Below are positions 1-5,555 of a stretch of 6,693 bases of DNA, piece after piece (the stretch's first letter is position 1; each line of letters opens with the position of its first letter). Source of the DNA: an uncultured Desulfobacterales bacterium (GTDB lineage: Bacteria; Desulfobacterota; Desulfobacteria; Desulfobacterales; UBA11574); contig CALANC010000181.1 in NCBI GenBank assembly GCA_937925895.1, forward strand, positions 1 to 6,693, in the 5' to 3' direction. The position numbers were made by a program, and so were the translations under genes. The notes beneath the pieces were generated by a model. That model saw only the letters and a list, made by a program, of their open reading frames with translations, was not told where the DNA came from and did not search any database.

Positions 1-196
1 CATCCTCCCGAAAGGCATTGGTCAAAGAAATCGCATGAGAGGTTGGCGACACACCCTTTGTATCTACTTGATTTAATATATCGACGTATTCCAATATGGC
101 TCCAATCTGTTCTGCAAACTTGTCTATAAGCGACACATCAATATCAAGACGTGCAAGATTCGCCACATGAAGGACCTCTTCTTTGGTAATTTTCAT
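1..196 (-). CDS. gatC: Asp-tRNA(Asn)/Glu-tRNA(Gln) amidotransferase subunit C, N-terminal part (runs off the window)
   Basis: The first 65 codons of GatC are present; the family is usually about 95 residues, so the C-terminal third lies beyond position 1. GatC is the small subunit of the GatCAB amidotransferase, which converts misacylated Glu-tRNA(Gln) or Asp-tRNA(Asn) to the correct amide in the cytoplasm, and it stabilises the GatA amidase subunit. The translation opens MKITKEEVLHVANLARLDID, the typical GatC beginning, and continues through FAEQIGAILEYVDILNQVDT and then the conserved V-x-P-T-S-H segment, where the family usually has a V-x-P-x-x-H pattern. The ATG at 194-196 is preceded by GGAG with a 5-nt spacer, a good ribosome binding site, so the start is secure. 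gatA and gatB would be expected further downstream, outside the window. The 279-nt gap to the SPOR gene carries repeat copy A, so gatC probably has its own promoter, although I could not pick one with confidence. Confidence 0.93.
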   Translation of the reverse strand, partial: MKITKEEVLHVANLARLDIDVSLIDKFAEQIGAILEYVDILNQVDTKGVSPTSHAISLTNAFRED

Positions 197-251
197 AATA
201 TCTCCATAACCCGGACAAACCGGAAGAAATAGCCACTTTTTTTGTGTTTTT

Positions 252-403
252 TCACCGCCCGCTTCGCTTGAAGTGATTCCTTTGTCTCACATGCATGTAT
301 GTTTTTGTTTTCCGCCCTCTCAGCGGAAAACAAAAAAAGAAACAAATTCTCTGCGAACTCAGCGTCTTTGCGGTGGTTATAAATAATCCAAATATAATAC
401 GAT
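252..403 (+). repeat. Structured intergenic repeat, copy A
   Basis: This is one of three related intergenic elements in the window. It begins TCACCGCCCGCTTCGCTT and its other inverted end is GCGGTG at 370-375, just after CAGCGTCTTTG. The similarity to copy C continues past that end through an AT-rich tail (TTATAAATAATCCAAATATAAT) to about 403. Inside are a 10-bp palindrome, ACATGCATGT (289-298), and a perfect 14-bp hairpin (302-336). The left arm is shorter and more diverged than in copies B and C after CGCTTGAAG. The copy fills most of the 279-nt gap between gatC and the SPOR gene. The rest of the gap is AT-rich, apart from a small CCGG/CCGG dyad at 213-225 just upstream of gatC. Its function is unknown; it could be a non-autonomous mobile element or a REP/BIME-like repeat. 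Confidence 0.85.
302..336. other. Conserved hairpin of repeat copy A
   Basis: The arms 302-315 and 323-336 pair perfectly over 14 bp around a 7-nt loop, CCTCTCA (TGAGAGG on the minus strand). The GC-rich core is TTTTCCGC/GCGGAAAA. The outer part is T-rich on the 5' side and A-rich on the 3' side, on either strand. That is the reverse of an intrinsic terminator, which needs a U-tract after the stem. Confidence 0.85.
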
Positions 404-475
404 AGGTATTTAAGAATAAATGAACTTAGTGACAAAAAAGTTTTGTAATAAAATACAAATTTCAGAATTAAGTAT

Positions 476-1186
476 TTATCTCTTAACCAGGATTGGCTTC
501 AGTTTATCCTTTTTTAACTTGCTTAACATGCTGTCCGCCTCTGTTCTATTGGTATAATACCCGACTCTCACTCTGAACCATATACCCTTTCCCGGAATCT
601 TCCCGATGATCCTGTAAGCAGGATATCCCCTTTTTTTTAACTTGGCCACCAGCTTGTCGGCAGCGGCAGGGTCTTTAAAAGCAGCCAATTGGATTGTAAG
701 AGATCCTTGTCCTTTAGGCTTTTTAGCCGTAGGTGCTGATTTTTCTTTGGAGGCAATCTTATTCGTATCTGGTGTTTCTGGTGTTTTTGTGTTTTCTGTT
801 TTCTGAGGTTTTGAAACCTTTTTAGGTAATTGTGTTTTCTTTGCTTCAGTTTTATTCAAATCAAGAGGATTTTCATTTTTCGTCTCTTTAAGCGTTTCGT
901 AAAACCCCAGTTCCGTTTTGTTATCTTCGGTATTTGCATCCATGTTATACCGGCGCATCTCGCTTTTTAAGCCGGCTTCTTTTAAATGAGCCAATTCTTT
1001 TTGTAGCTTCTCAATATCAAATTTAACCGGAGCAGTCCCTCTACCAACAAAAATACCGAGCACAAACATCCAGGCAGAAACAAAGATTGTGACACAAATC
1101 CACAAGGTCAACCCTTTAAAAGACAGTGAAGATGAGGGTTTCTTCTTTTTCTGCGAACCCTTTGCTTTATTTACTTTTTTCCCCAT
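476..1186 (-). CDS. Single-pass membrane protein with C-terminal SPOR domain
   Basis: This 236-residue protein probably binds peptidoglycan in the periplasm. Residues 1-22 are very basic (many Lys), followed by one hydrophobic segment at about 26-47 ending GIFVGRG, giving an N-in, C-out anchor as in FtsN. Residues 55-75 look like a short helix. A conserved-looking ELGFYETL stretch lies at 92-99. Residues 105-160 form a low-complexity linker rich in Lys, Thr, Pro and Glu that could span the periplasm. The SPOR domain occupies about 161-236: LTIQLAAFKD, a repeated A-x-x-L-x-x-L-K-x-x-G-Y pattern, then WFRVRVGYYTNRTEA and LKPILVKR. SPOR domains are known to bind glycan strands lacking stem peptides at division sites, so a role in division or envelope remodelling is inferred. 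The ATG at 1184-1186 has only a weak GAAG-like ribosome binding site, but the lysine-rich start fits a membrane anchor. The gene lies downstream of argS, separated by repeat copy B. Confidence 0.9.
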   Translation of the reverse strand: MGKKVNKAKGSQKKKKPSSSLSFKGLTLWICVTIFVSAWMFVLGIFVGRGTAPVKFDIEKLQKELAHLKEAGLKSEMRRYNMDANTEDNKTELGFYETLKETKNENPLDLNKTEAKKTQLPKKVSKPQKTENTKTPETPDTNKIASKEKSAPTAKKPKGQGSLTIQLAAFKDPAAADKLVAKLKKRGYPAYRIIGKIPGKGIWFRVRVGYYTNRTEADSMLSKLKKDKLKPILVKR

Positions 1187-1253
1187 TCTTCAACCAATAA
1201 TTCTTACAACAGTCTTCTATCAAAGCTCTACGTACTCTCATCCTTAATACGGT

Positions 1254-1427
1254 ATCGTATTTTGATTAGATAATTTCTTATCACCGCAAAGACGCAGAGG
1301 TCACAGAGAATTTGTTTCTTTTTTCCTTTCCGCTGAGAGGGCGGAAAGCAAAAATGTATATCCTATTGGGATAAAGAAATAATATGTAACTCAGCGAACT
1401 TTGCGCCTTAAGCGAAGCGGGCGGTGA
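1254..1427 (-). repeat. Structured intergenic repeat, copy B (inverted relative to A and C)
   Basis: The minus strand of this stretch matches copies A and C. It runs from TCACCGCCCGCTTCGCTT at the 1427 end to TCTGCGTCTTTGCGGTGA at the 1281 end. An AT-rich tail then ends in ATACGAT at 1254-1260, the same heptamer that ends copy A. The inverted ends TCACCGC (1281-1287) and GCGGTGA (1421-1427) are perfect over 7 bp. The element contains the conserved hairpin (core 1326-1348) and a second small dyad, TATCC/GGATA (1359-1373). It accounts for over half of the 316-nt gap between argS and the SPOR gene; I see no gene in the remainder. No target-site duplication is visible at its ends. Confidence 0.85.
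1321..1353. other. Conserved hairpin of repeat copy B
   Basis: The core arms 1326-1333 and 1341-1348 (CTTTCCGC/GCGGAAAG) pair perfectly around the 7-nt loop TGAGAGG. One C/C mismatch (1325 with 1349) separates the core from an outer run of four T-A pairs (1321-1324 with 1350-1353). The loop is identical to that of copies A and C when read in the same orientation. Confidence 0.82.
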
Positions 1428-1502
1428 AACGATATAAAAAATTAGGTCATCGAAATTATGAATTAGAGCAATTAGTTGCCTTAAAAAAATTCGCTACATT
1501 CA

Positions 1503-3167
1503 TTACATTCTTTCCGGAGCGGACACTCCCAGAAGAGTCAATCCGTTGCGAATGACCTTTTGAACCGCCAGTACCAAATATAATCTACCAAGAGACAATA
1601 GAGGTTCCTCAGTTAAAACTCTGTGTTTATTGTAATAGGCATGAAACAAAGAAGCAAGGTTCATCAAATAGAACGTTAGCCGATGAGGTTCCATAAATTC
1701 AGCGCTGGCTTTTAACACCTCAGGATAACGAGTCATCGTTTTTATCAGATTTATTTCCTCAGGTTCTCTTAGCAATGCAATTGCGCCTTCTTTCCATCGG
1801 ATTTCGTCTATTCCCCTTTCTTTTCCTTTTCTGATAATACTCGAGATGCGCGCATGAACATACTGGACGTAAAAAACAGGGTTGTCATTGGTCTTCTGTT
1901 TTGCCAACTCCAAATCAAAATCCAAAGGACTTTCATAGCTTCTGGTGAGAAAAATAAACCTCGTAGCGTCTCGACCGACTTCTTTAATCACAGCGTTCAA
2001 TGTGACAAATTCACCTGCACGGGTTGACATGGCAATAGGCGTACCACCACGCAATAGATTAACAAGATGTACCAAAATAACATGAAATTGATCCCTTCTC
2101 CGTCCGGATGCTTCAATGGAACCAGCCACACGCGACACATATCCGTGGTGGTCGGCACCCCATACGTCTATCAGACGCTCAAACCCTCTATCAAACTTAT
2201 CCTGGTGATAAGCAATGTCTGAGGCAAAATATGTCTTCTGGCCGTTATTTCGAACCACTACACGATCCTTTTCATCACCATAATTGGTGGTTTTGAACCA
2301 GAGAGCCCCATCTTTTTCATAAATAAATTTCTTTTTTCGGAAATCCTCGATGACTGCGTCCACCTTTCCTGAATCGAAAAGACTTTGCTCACTGTACCAG
2401 CAATCAAACTCTACCCCGAATGAATTCAAATCTTCTCGAATTTGTTCAACAATACGTGTTGCTGCAAATCGGGCGCAATAAGAAATGGCACTTTCTTCAT
2501 CCTTTTCAAGTAGGGTCTTCCCTTTGCTGTCATTTATTTCTATCGCATAATCACGAATATAATCTCCCTGATAGCAATCCTCCGGAAAATGAATCTTTTC
2601 TCCTTGCAACTCCTTATAGCGAATAAAAACCGATTTGCCTAGTGTATAAATCTGTCTGCCCGAATCGTTGATATAGTATTCTTTTTGAACATCATATCCA
2701 CAGAATTTAAGAATATTGGCTACGCTGTCACCAACCACAGCTCCGCGGCCGTGTCCTACATGTAGCGGCCCCGTAGGATTGGAGCTTACAAATTCGACCT
2801 GTATTTTTTCGCCTTTCCCGATATCAATCGCTCCGTAACGATCATCTTGATTATGAATTTCAAGCAATACCGGATGCCAAGACAATGGATGGATAAAAAA
2901 ATTAATAAAGCCGGGACCGGCAACCTCTGTTTTTTCCAGTATTTTCTCATCATCAATGAGATGTTTTATGATTGCCGAGGCAATGTTTGCCGGAGACATT
3001 TTTTGAACAGCTGCCGCAACCATTGCAATGTTTGTGGAAAAATCGCCGTGAGATGAAATCTTGGGTTCTTCAACAATGATTTCCGGTAATTCCGGCGAGG
3101 TAAGATCGCCGTGCTCATATGCTTTGTGAGCGGCGTGAAAGATTAAATTTTTTATTTTCTGTTTCAT
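1503..3167 (-). CDS. argS: Arginyl-tRNA synthetase
   Basis: Class I aminoacyl-tRNA synthetase that charges tRNA(Arg) with arginine using ATP in the cytoplasm. The 554 residues match the usual ArgS length. The N-terminal tRNA-recognition domain covers about 1-100 and includes the typical [10 protein letters not shown] (40-49). The Rossmann catalytic domain contains [20 protein letters not shown] (124-143), with the HIGH motif as HVGH (136-139), then [10 protein letters not shown] (164-173) and [10 protein letters not shown] (335-344). The KMSKS position reads MSTRAGEFV (380-388), a common ArgS variant. The C-terminal anticodon-binding (DALR) domain starts near [13 protein letters not shown] (429-441) and includes [11 protein letters not shown] (508-518). 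The ATG at 3165-3167 is preceded by AAAGGA (3173-3178) with a 5-nt spacer. No truncation or frameshift is visible. The gene is flanked by repeat copy C upstream and copy B downstream, so it may be transcribed on its own or with the SPOR gene. Confidence 0.98.
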   Translation of the reverse strand: MKQKIKNLIFHAAHKAYEHGDLTSPELPEIIVEEPKISSHGDFSTNIAMVAAAVQKMSPANIASAIIKHLIDDEKILEKTEVAGPGFINFFIHPLSWHPVLLEIHNQDDRYGAIDIGKGEKIQVEFVSSNPTGPLHVGHGRGAVVGDSVANILKFCGYDVQKEYYINDSGRQIYTLGKSVFIRYKELQGEKIHFPEDCYQGDYIRDYAIEINDSKGKTLLEKDEESAISYCARFAATRIVEQIREDLNSFGVEFDCWYSEQSLFDSGKVDAVIEDFRKKKFIYEKDGALWFKTTNYGDEKDRVVVRNNGQKTYFASDIAYHQDKFDRGFERLIDVWGADHHGYVSRVAGSIEASGRRRDQFHVILVHLVNLLRGGTPIAMSTRAGEFVTLNAVIKEVGRDATRFIFLTRSYESPLDFDLELAKQKTNDNPVFYVQYVHARISSIIRKGKERGIDEIRWKEGAIALLREPEEINLIKTMTRYPEVLKASAEFMEPHRLTFYLMNLASLFHAYYNKHRVLTEEPLLSLGRLYLVLAVQKVIRNGLTLLGVSAPERM

Positions 3168-3172
3168 TTAAT

Positions 3173-3178
3173 TCCTTT
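3173..3178 (-). promoter_or_regulatory. argS ribosome binding site
   Basis: AAAGGA on the minus strand lies 5 nt before the argS ATG. It supports this start over later in-frame ones. I could not identify a convincing promoter between here and repeat copy C. Confidence 0.8.
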
Positions 3179-3314
3179 AAAGAAAAGTATGAATGGTATT
3201 TGGTTTTAATCTTTCCGTTTTGTGTGGTGCTCTTATTAAAAAGTTCGATGCGGTTTTTTTGTTTATTTTACCGCCTGCTTCGCTTGAGGCACAAAGGTCG
3301 CAAAGTTAAATATT

Positions 3315-3349
3315 TTTTCTTTTGCCGTTGAGGGGACGGCAAAAGAAAA
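3315..3349. other. Second, sequence-divergent hairpin of repeat copy C
   Basis: The arms 3315-3328 and 3336-3349 pair perfectly over 14 bp around the 7-nt loop TGAGGGG. The core is TTTTGCCGT/ACGGCAAAA instead of the TTTCCGC/GCGGAAA of the conserved hairpin. The loop differs from TGAGAGG at one base. Both arms have changed together relative to the other hairpin, so the fold is kept while the sequence is not. Confidence 0.85.
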
Positions 3350-3423
3350 TAGCTTACCCTTAAAAAAATAATATTATATTTAAATACAAATGGCTATTTC
3401 TTTCTCCTAAAAATAAGCTTATT

Positions 3424-3454
3424 TTTGCTTTCCGCCCTCTCAGCGGAAAGCAAA
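3424..3454. other. Conserved hairpin of repeat copy C
   Basis: The arms 3424-3435 and 3443-3454 pair over 12 bp (core GCTTTCCGC/GCGGAAAGC) around the loop CCTCTCA. It is the same hairpin as in copies A and B, in the same orientation as A. Neither strand has a U-tract after the stem, so it is not a canonical terminator for the transporter operon that ends at 3559. Confidence 0.85.
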
Positions 3455-3558
3455 GAAGAAACAAATTCTCTGCGACCTCAGCGTCTTTGCGTTGATTATA
3501 AATTATCCAATTATAATAAGATGCTATATTATAAAAACGAGTAATAGTTACGAGTTTT

Positions 3559-5052
3559 TCAGGGCGCAATGCCGGCCATCATCAAACCGATTTGATCTAT
3601 CTTTTCAGTATCGGACGTATGAAATGTATCCATAATTTGACCTTCATACATTACGGCTACTCTATCCGACAAAGCCAATGCTTCTGTCAAATCCCCGGTA
3701 ATAAGCACAACACCCGCTTTTTCTCTTGCCTTTAGCAGTAAATTCCAGATGTCTTCCGTGGCAGCAATATCGAGACCCTGGGTAGGCTGTTCAGCAACAA
3801 TCAGTCGTGGTCTGCGGTAAAATTCTCGGGATAGAACCATCTTCTGGAGATTCCCGCCGGAAAGTTGGCGCGCAAGAACCCGCACATCTCCCGGTTGAAC
3901 GCCGAAAGTTTCTATCAGCCCTTGGGCCTTTTCCTCAGCCTGTTTCTTCATAAGCCAGGGTCCTTTTGTGAACCCTTCCCTGGTTGTCAAAAGAAAATTG
4001 TCCACCAAATCCAGACCCAGGCAGGTTGCCAGGCCCTGCCGATCTTCAGGTATATAAGATAATGCCCCATCCCAAGGCCTGTGTGCGAAAAATTGATTCC
4101 AGGATTGTCCAAAAATAAAAACCTTGCCCTGTCGCGGTGGATTAAGCCCACATATGGTTTCTATCAATGGTTTTTGACCGTTGCCGGCAACGCCGACGAT
4201 TCCTAAAATTTCACCCTGTCGAACTTCAAGGTTTATATTTTTAAGTACGTCGTCACTCAAGCTCTCGACTCTGAGTACGATCTGTTTTGGTTCAACGGGT
4301 TGTTTTTCTATCTGGAACATGATCTCACGCCCAACCATTAGTTGAGCCAGTTCCGACTTGGAGGTAACATCCGAAACATTCAATGTTTCAACGACGCTGC
4401 CCTGACGTAACACAACGATTTCATCTGCTATTTCCAAAACTTCATCCAGCTTGTGGCTTATAAAAACGATAGCTTTGCCCTGATGAGCCATTTGCTTGAG
4501 CGCCTCAAAAAGCTGGGTAGTTTCGTGCGGGGTAAGAACGGTAGTCGGTTCGTCAAAAATAAGAAACTGGCTCTGCCGTTGCAGCAGTTTCAGTATCTCG
4601 ACTCGCTGTCTCTCACCCATGGATAAAGCAGATATTCTTGCGGACGGATCTATATCCAGGCCATATTTGCTTGCTAAATCTTTGACTTGATGTTCTAATT
4701 TTTTAGGTTTTATTAAAAACCCTTCTTCTTGCCCGAGAAAAATGTTTTCGGTAACAGTCATTGCATCGACAAGCATAAAATGTTGGTATACCATGCCAAC
4801 ACCTGCTTTAATGGCAGCCTTTGTAGAAGAAAAATCCACCGGTTGTCCATTGAGCCAGATTCTACCTTGGTCTGGCTGAAGCTTTCCGGCCAGAATACTC
4901 ATTAAGGTGCTCTTCCCGGCACCATTTTCACCTAGCAGAGCTTTTATTTTACCTGAATAAAGATCCAGGCTGATATTCCTGTTGGCATGCACCGACCCAA
5001 AGGATTTGCTGATATTTTCTAGCCGAATGAATGATTGCGTCCCGTTAACCAT
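3559..5052 (-). CDS. Nucleoside-type ABC importer ATP-binding protein with two fused nucleotide-binding domains (YufO/NupO/NupA-like)
   Basis: Cytoplasmic ATPase expected to energise the two permeases encoded upstream. From the chosen ATG the product has 497 residues. Domain 1 has Walker A GENGAGKST (41-49), Q-loop Q90 in MVYQHFMLVDAMTVTENI, signature LSMGERQRVEI (143-153), Walker B LIFDEPT (164-170) and switch histidine H200. Domain 2 is degenerate. Its Walker A reads GVAGNGQK (287-294) with Gln at the lysine position, the signature LSGGNLQK (398-405) is intact, Walker B reads LIVAEQPTQGLD (417-428) with Gln at the catalytic Glu, and the switch histidine is replaced in LITGDLTEA. Such asymmetry is usual for this sugar/nucleoside ATPase family. 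An upstream in-frame ATG at 5122-5124 would lie inside gpt and add 24 residues unlike the family. The ATG at 5050-5052, 8 nt after the gpt stop and with its own ribosome binding site, is preferred. The substrate is inferred from family resemblance and the gpt neighbour. Confidence 0.93.
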   Translation of the reverse strand: MVNGTQSFIRLENISKSFGSVHANRNISLDLYSGKIKALLGENGAGKSTLMSILAGKLQPDQGRIWLNGQPVDFSSTKAAIKAGVGMVYQHFMLVDAMTVTENIFLGQEEGFLIKPKKLEHQVKDLASKYGLDIDPSARISALSMGERQRVEILKLLQRQSQFLIFDEPTTVLTPHETTQLFEALKQMAHQGKAIVFISHKLDEVLEIADEIVVLRQGSVVETLNVSDVTSKSELAQLMVGREIMFQIEKQPVEPKQIVLRVESLSDDVLKNINLEVRQGEILGIVGVAGNGQKPLIETICGLNPPRQGKVFIFGQSWNQFFAHRPWDGALSYIPEDRQGLATCLGLDLVDNFLLTTREGFTKGPWLMKKQAEEKAQGLIETFGVQPGDVRVLARQLSGGNLQKMVLSREFYRRPRLIVAEQPTQGLDIAATEDIWNLLLKAREKAGVVLITGDLTEALALSDRVAVMYEGQIMDTFHTSDTEKIDQIGLMMAGIAP

Positions 5053-5058
5053 TATAAA

Positions 5059-5067
5059 CCCTACCTT
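5059..5067 (-). promoter_or_regulatory. Ribosome binding site that decides the ATPase start
   Basis: The minus strand reads AAGGTAGGG, ending 6 nt before the ATG at 5050-5052. It overlaps the gpt stop codon (5061-5063), which suggests translation of the ATPase is coupled to that of gpt. It argues against the longer in-frame start at 5124. Confidence 0.75.
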
Positions 5068-5537
5068 GTGCCTATTATTGGTTGGGCAAATTGGGATTCC
5101 GCATCCCACGGAAATAGAATCCAAGTATCCTGGCTCACTTCAGTAATAAAGGTATCTACCAGTGGTCTGCCGGCCGGCTTGGCATAAACCGTGGCAAAAT
5201 GGGCACTGGGAAGCAACTCCCTGACAACTTTGGCCGTCCTTCCGGTGTCAACCAAATCGTCAATAATCAGCCATCCTTCATCACTGTTAGGCATGGATTT
5301 AAGAACCTCGATTTCTCCTTTCCGATCCTGCCAGTCATAACTGGAAACGCAAACCGTATCAACCAAGTGAATGTCTAGTTCGCGGGCAACAATAGCTGCA
5401 GGAACAAGGCCACCGCGGGTAACAGCAACAATCCCCTTAAAAAAATCCATATCCAAAAGCCTCCAGGCGAGAGCTCTTGAGTCTCGATGCAATTGGTCCC
5501 ATGAAATGGGGTAAGTTTTGCTATAGTTATGATTCAT
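5061..5537 (-). CDS. gpt: Xanthine/guanine phosphoribosyltransferase
   Basis: Purine salvage enzyme that transfers the phosphoribosyl group of PRPP to xanthine, guanine or, less well, hypoxanthine. It is 158 residues against 152 for E. coli Gpt, which it resembles closely from memory. Shared stretches include [20 protein letters not shown] (35-54), [10 protein letters not shown] (59-68), [10 protein letters not shown] (119-128) and [10 protein letters not shown] (136-145). The PRPP-binding motif is [12 protein letters not shown] (91-102), with acidic pair D93/D94 and D97 at the catalytic-base position. K120 and W139 correspond by alignment to E. coli K115 and W134, which contact the purine, so all key residues are present. 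The AAAGG ribosome binding site overlaps the end of the upstream permease gene and lies about 12 nt from the ATG, a rather long spacer. Its position between a permease gene and the ATPase gene of a nucleoside-type importer implies that uptake and phosphoribosylation are co-expressed. Confidence 0.95.
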   Translation of the reverse strand: MNHNYSKTYPISWDQLHRDSRALAWRLLDMDFFKGIVAVTRGGLVPAAIVARELDIHLVDTVCVSSYDWQDRKGEIEVLKSMPNSDEGWLIIDDLVDTGRTAKVVRELLPSAHFATVYAKPAGRPLVDTFITEVSQDTWILFPWDAESQFAQPIIGTR

Positions 5538-5555
5538 GGTCTAAATATGTCCTTT

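Larger units (their letters stand above)
3270..3522 (+). repeat. Structured intergenic repeat, copy C (longest; two hairpin units head to head)
   Basis: This copy begins ACCGCCTGCTTCGCTTGAGG. It ends CTCAGCGTCTTTGCG, followed by the tail TTATAAATTATCCAATTATA, and the match to copy A fades near 3522. It is longer than A and B because about 70 nt of AT-rich sequence separates its two hairpins (3315-3349 and 3424-3454). A perfect 18-bp palindrome, AAAAATAAGCTTATTTTT (3409-3426), abuts the second hairpin. Its left arm aligns with copy B over roughly 53 nt with about eight mismatches. Reading the right arm on the minus strand gives AGGTCGCAGAG followed by a T-rich run and a hairpin; the left arm reads AGGTCGCAAAG followed by the same arrangement, so the halves look like an inverted pair. 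The copy fills most of the 391-nt gap between the transporter operon and argS; no gene is seen there. Confidence 0.85.

Noticed and set aside
252..403. CRISPR array
   Set aside because: The repeats are single long elements scattered over 3 kb in both orientations, with no regular spacer units.
193..435. 80-residue minus-strand open frame across repeat copy A
   Set aside because: It lies in repeat DNA, overlaps the gatC start, and its only similarity is to the equivalent frame in copy C.
432..446. Small ACAAAA/TTTTGT dyad downstream of the SPOR gene as a terminator
   Set aside because: The stem is only A-T pairs with a tiny loop, too weak to call.
1254..1427. Insertion sequence or classical MITE with target-site duplication
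   Set aside because: Inverted ends are present, but no transposase gene and no direct duplication flanking any copy could be seen; kept only as a structured repeat.
3179..3269. Sigma-70 promoter for argS
   Set aside because: The region is AT-rich, with CATACT-like hexamers but no matching -35 at proper spacing.
2108..3331. Several plus-strand frames of 60-70 residues antisense to argS and its leader
   Set aside because: They are short, lack ribosome binding sites that I could support, and are shadows of argS or of repeat sequence.
3360..3569. 69-residue minus-strand open frame across repeat copy C
   Set aside because: Same repeat-derived peptide as in copy A; it also overlaps the 3' end of the ATPase gene.
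5053..5124. 24-residue N-terminal extension of the ATPase
   Set aside because: It lies within gpt, does not resemble the family, and a good ribosome binding site precedes the ATG at 5050-5052.
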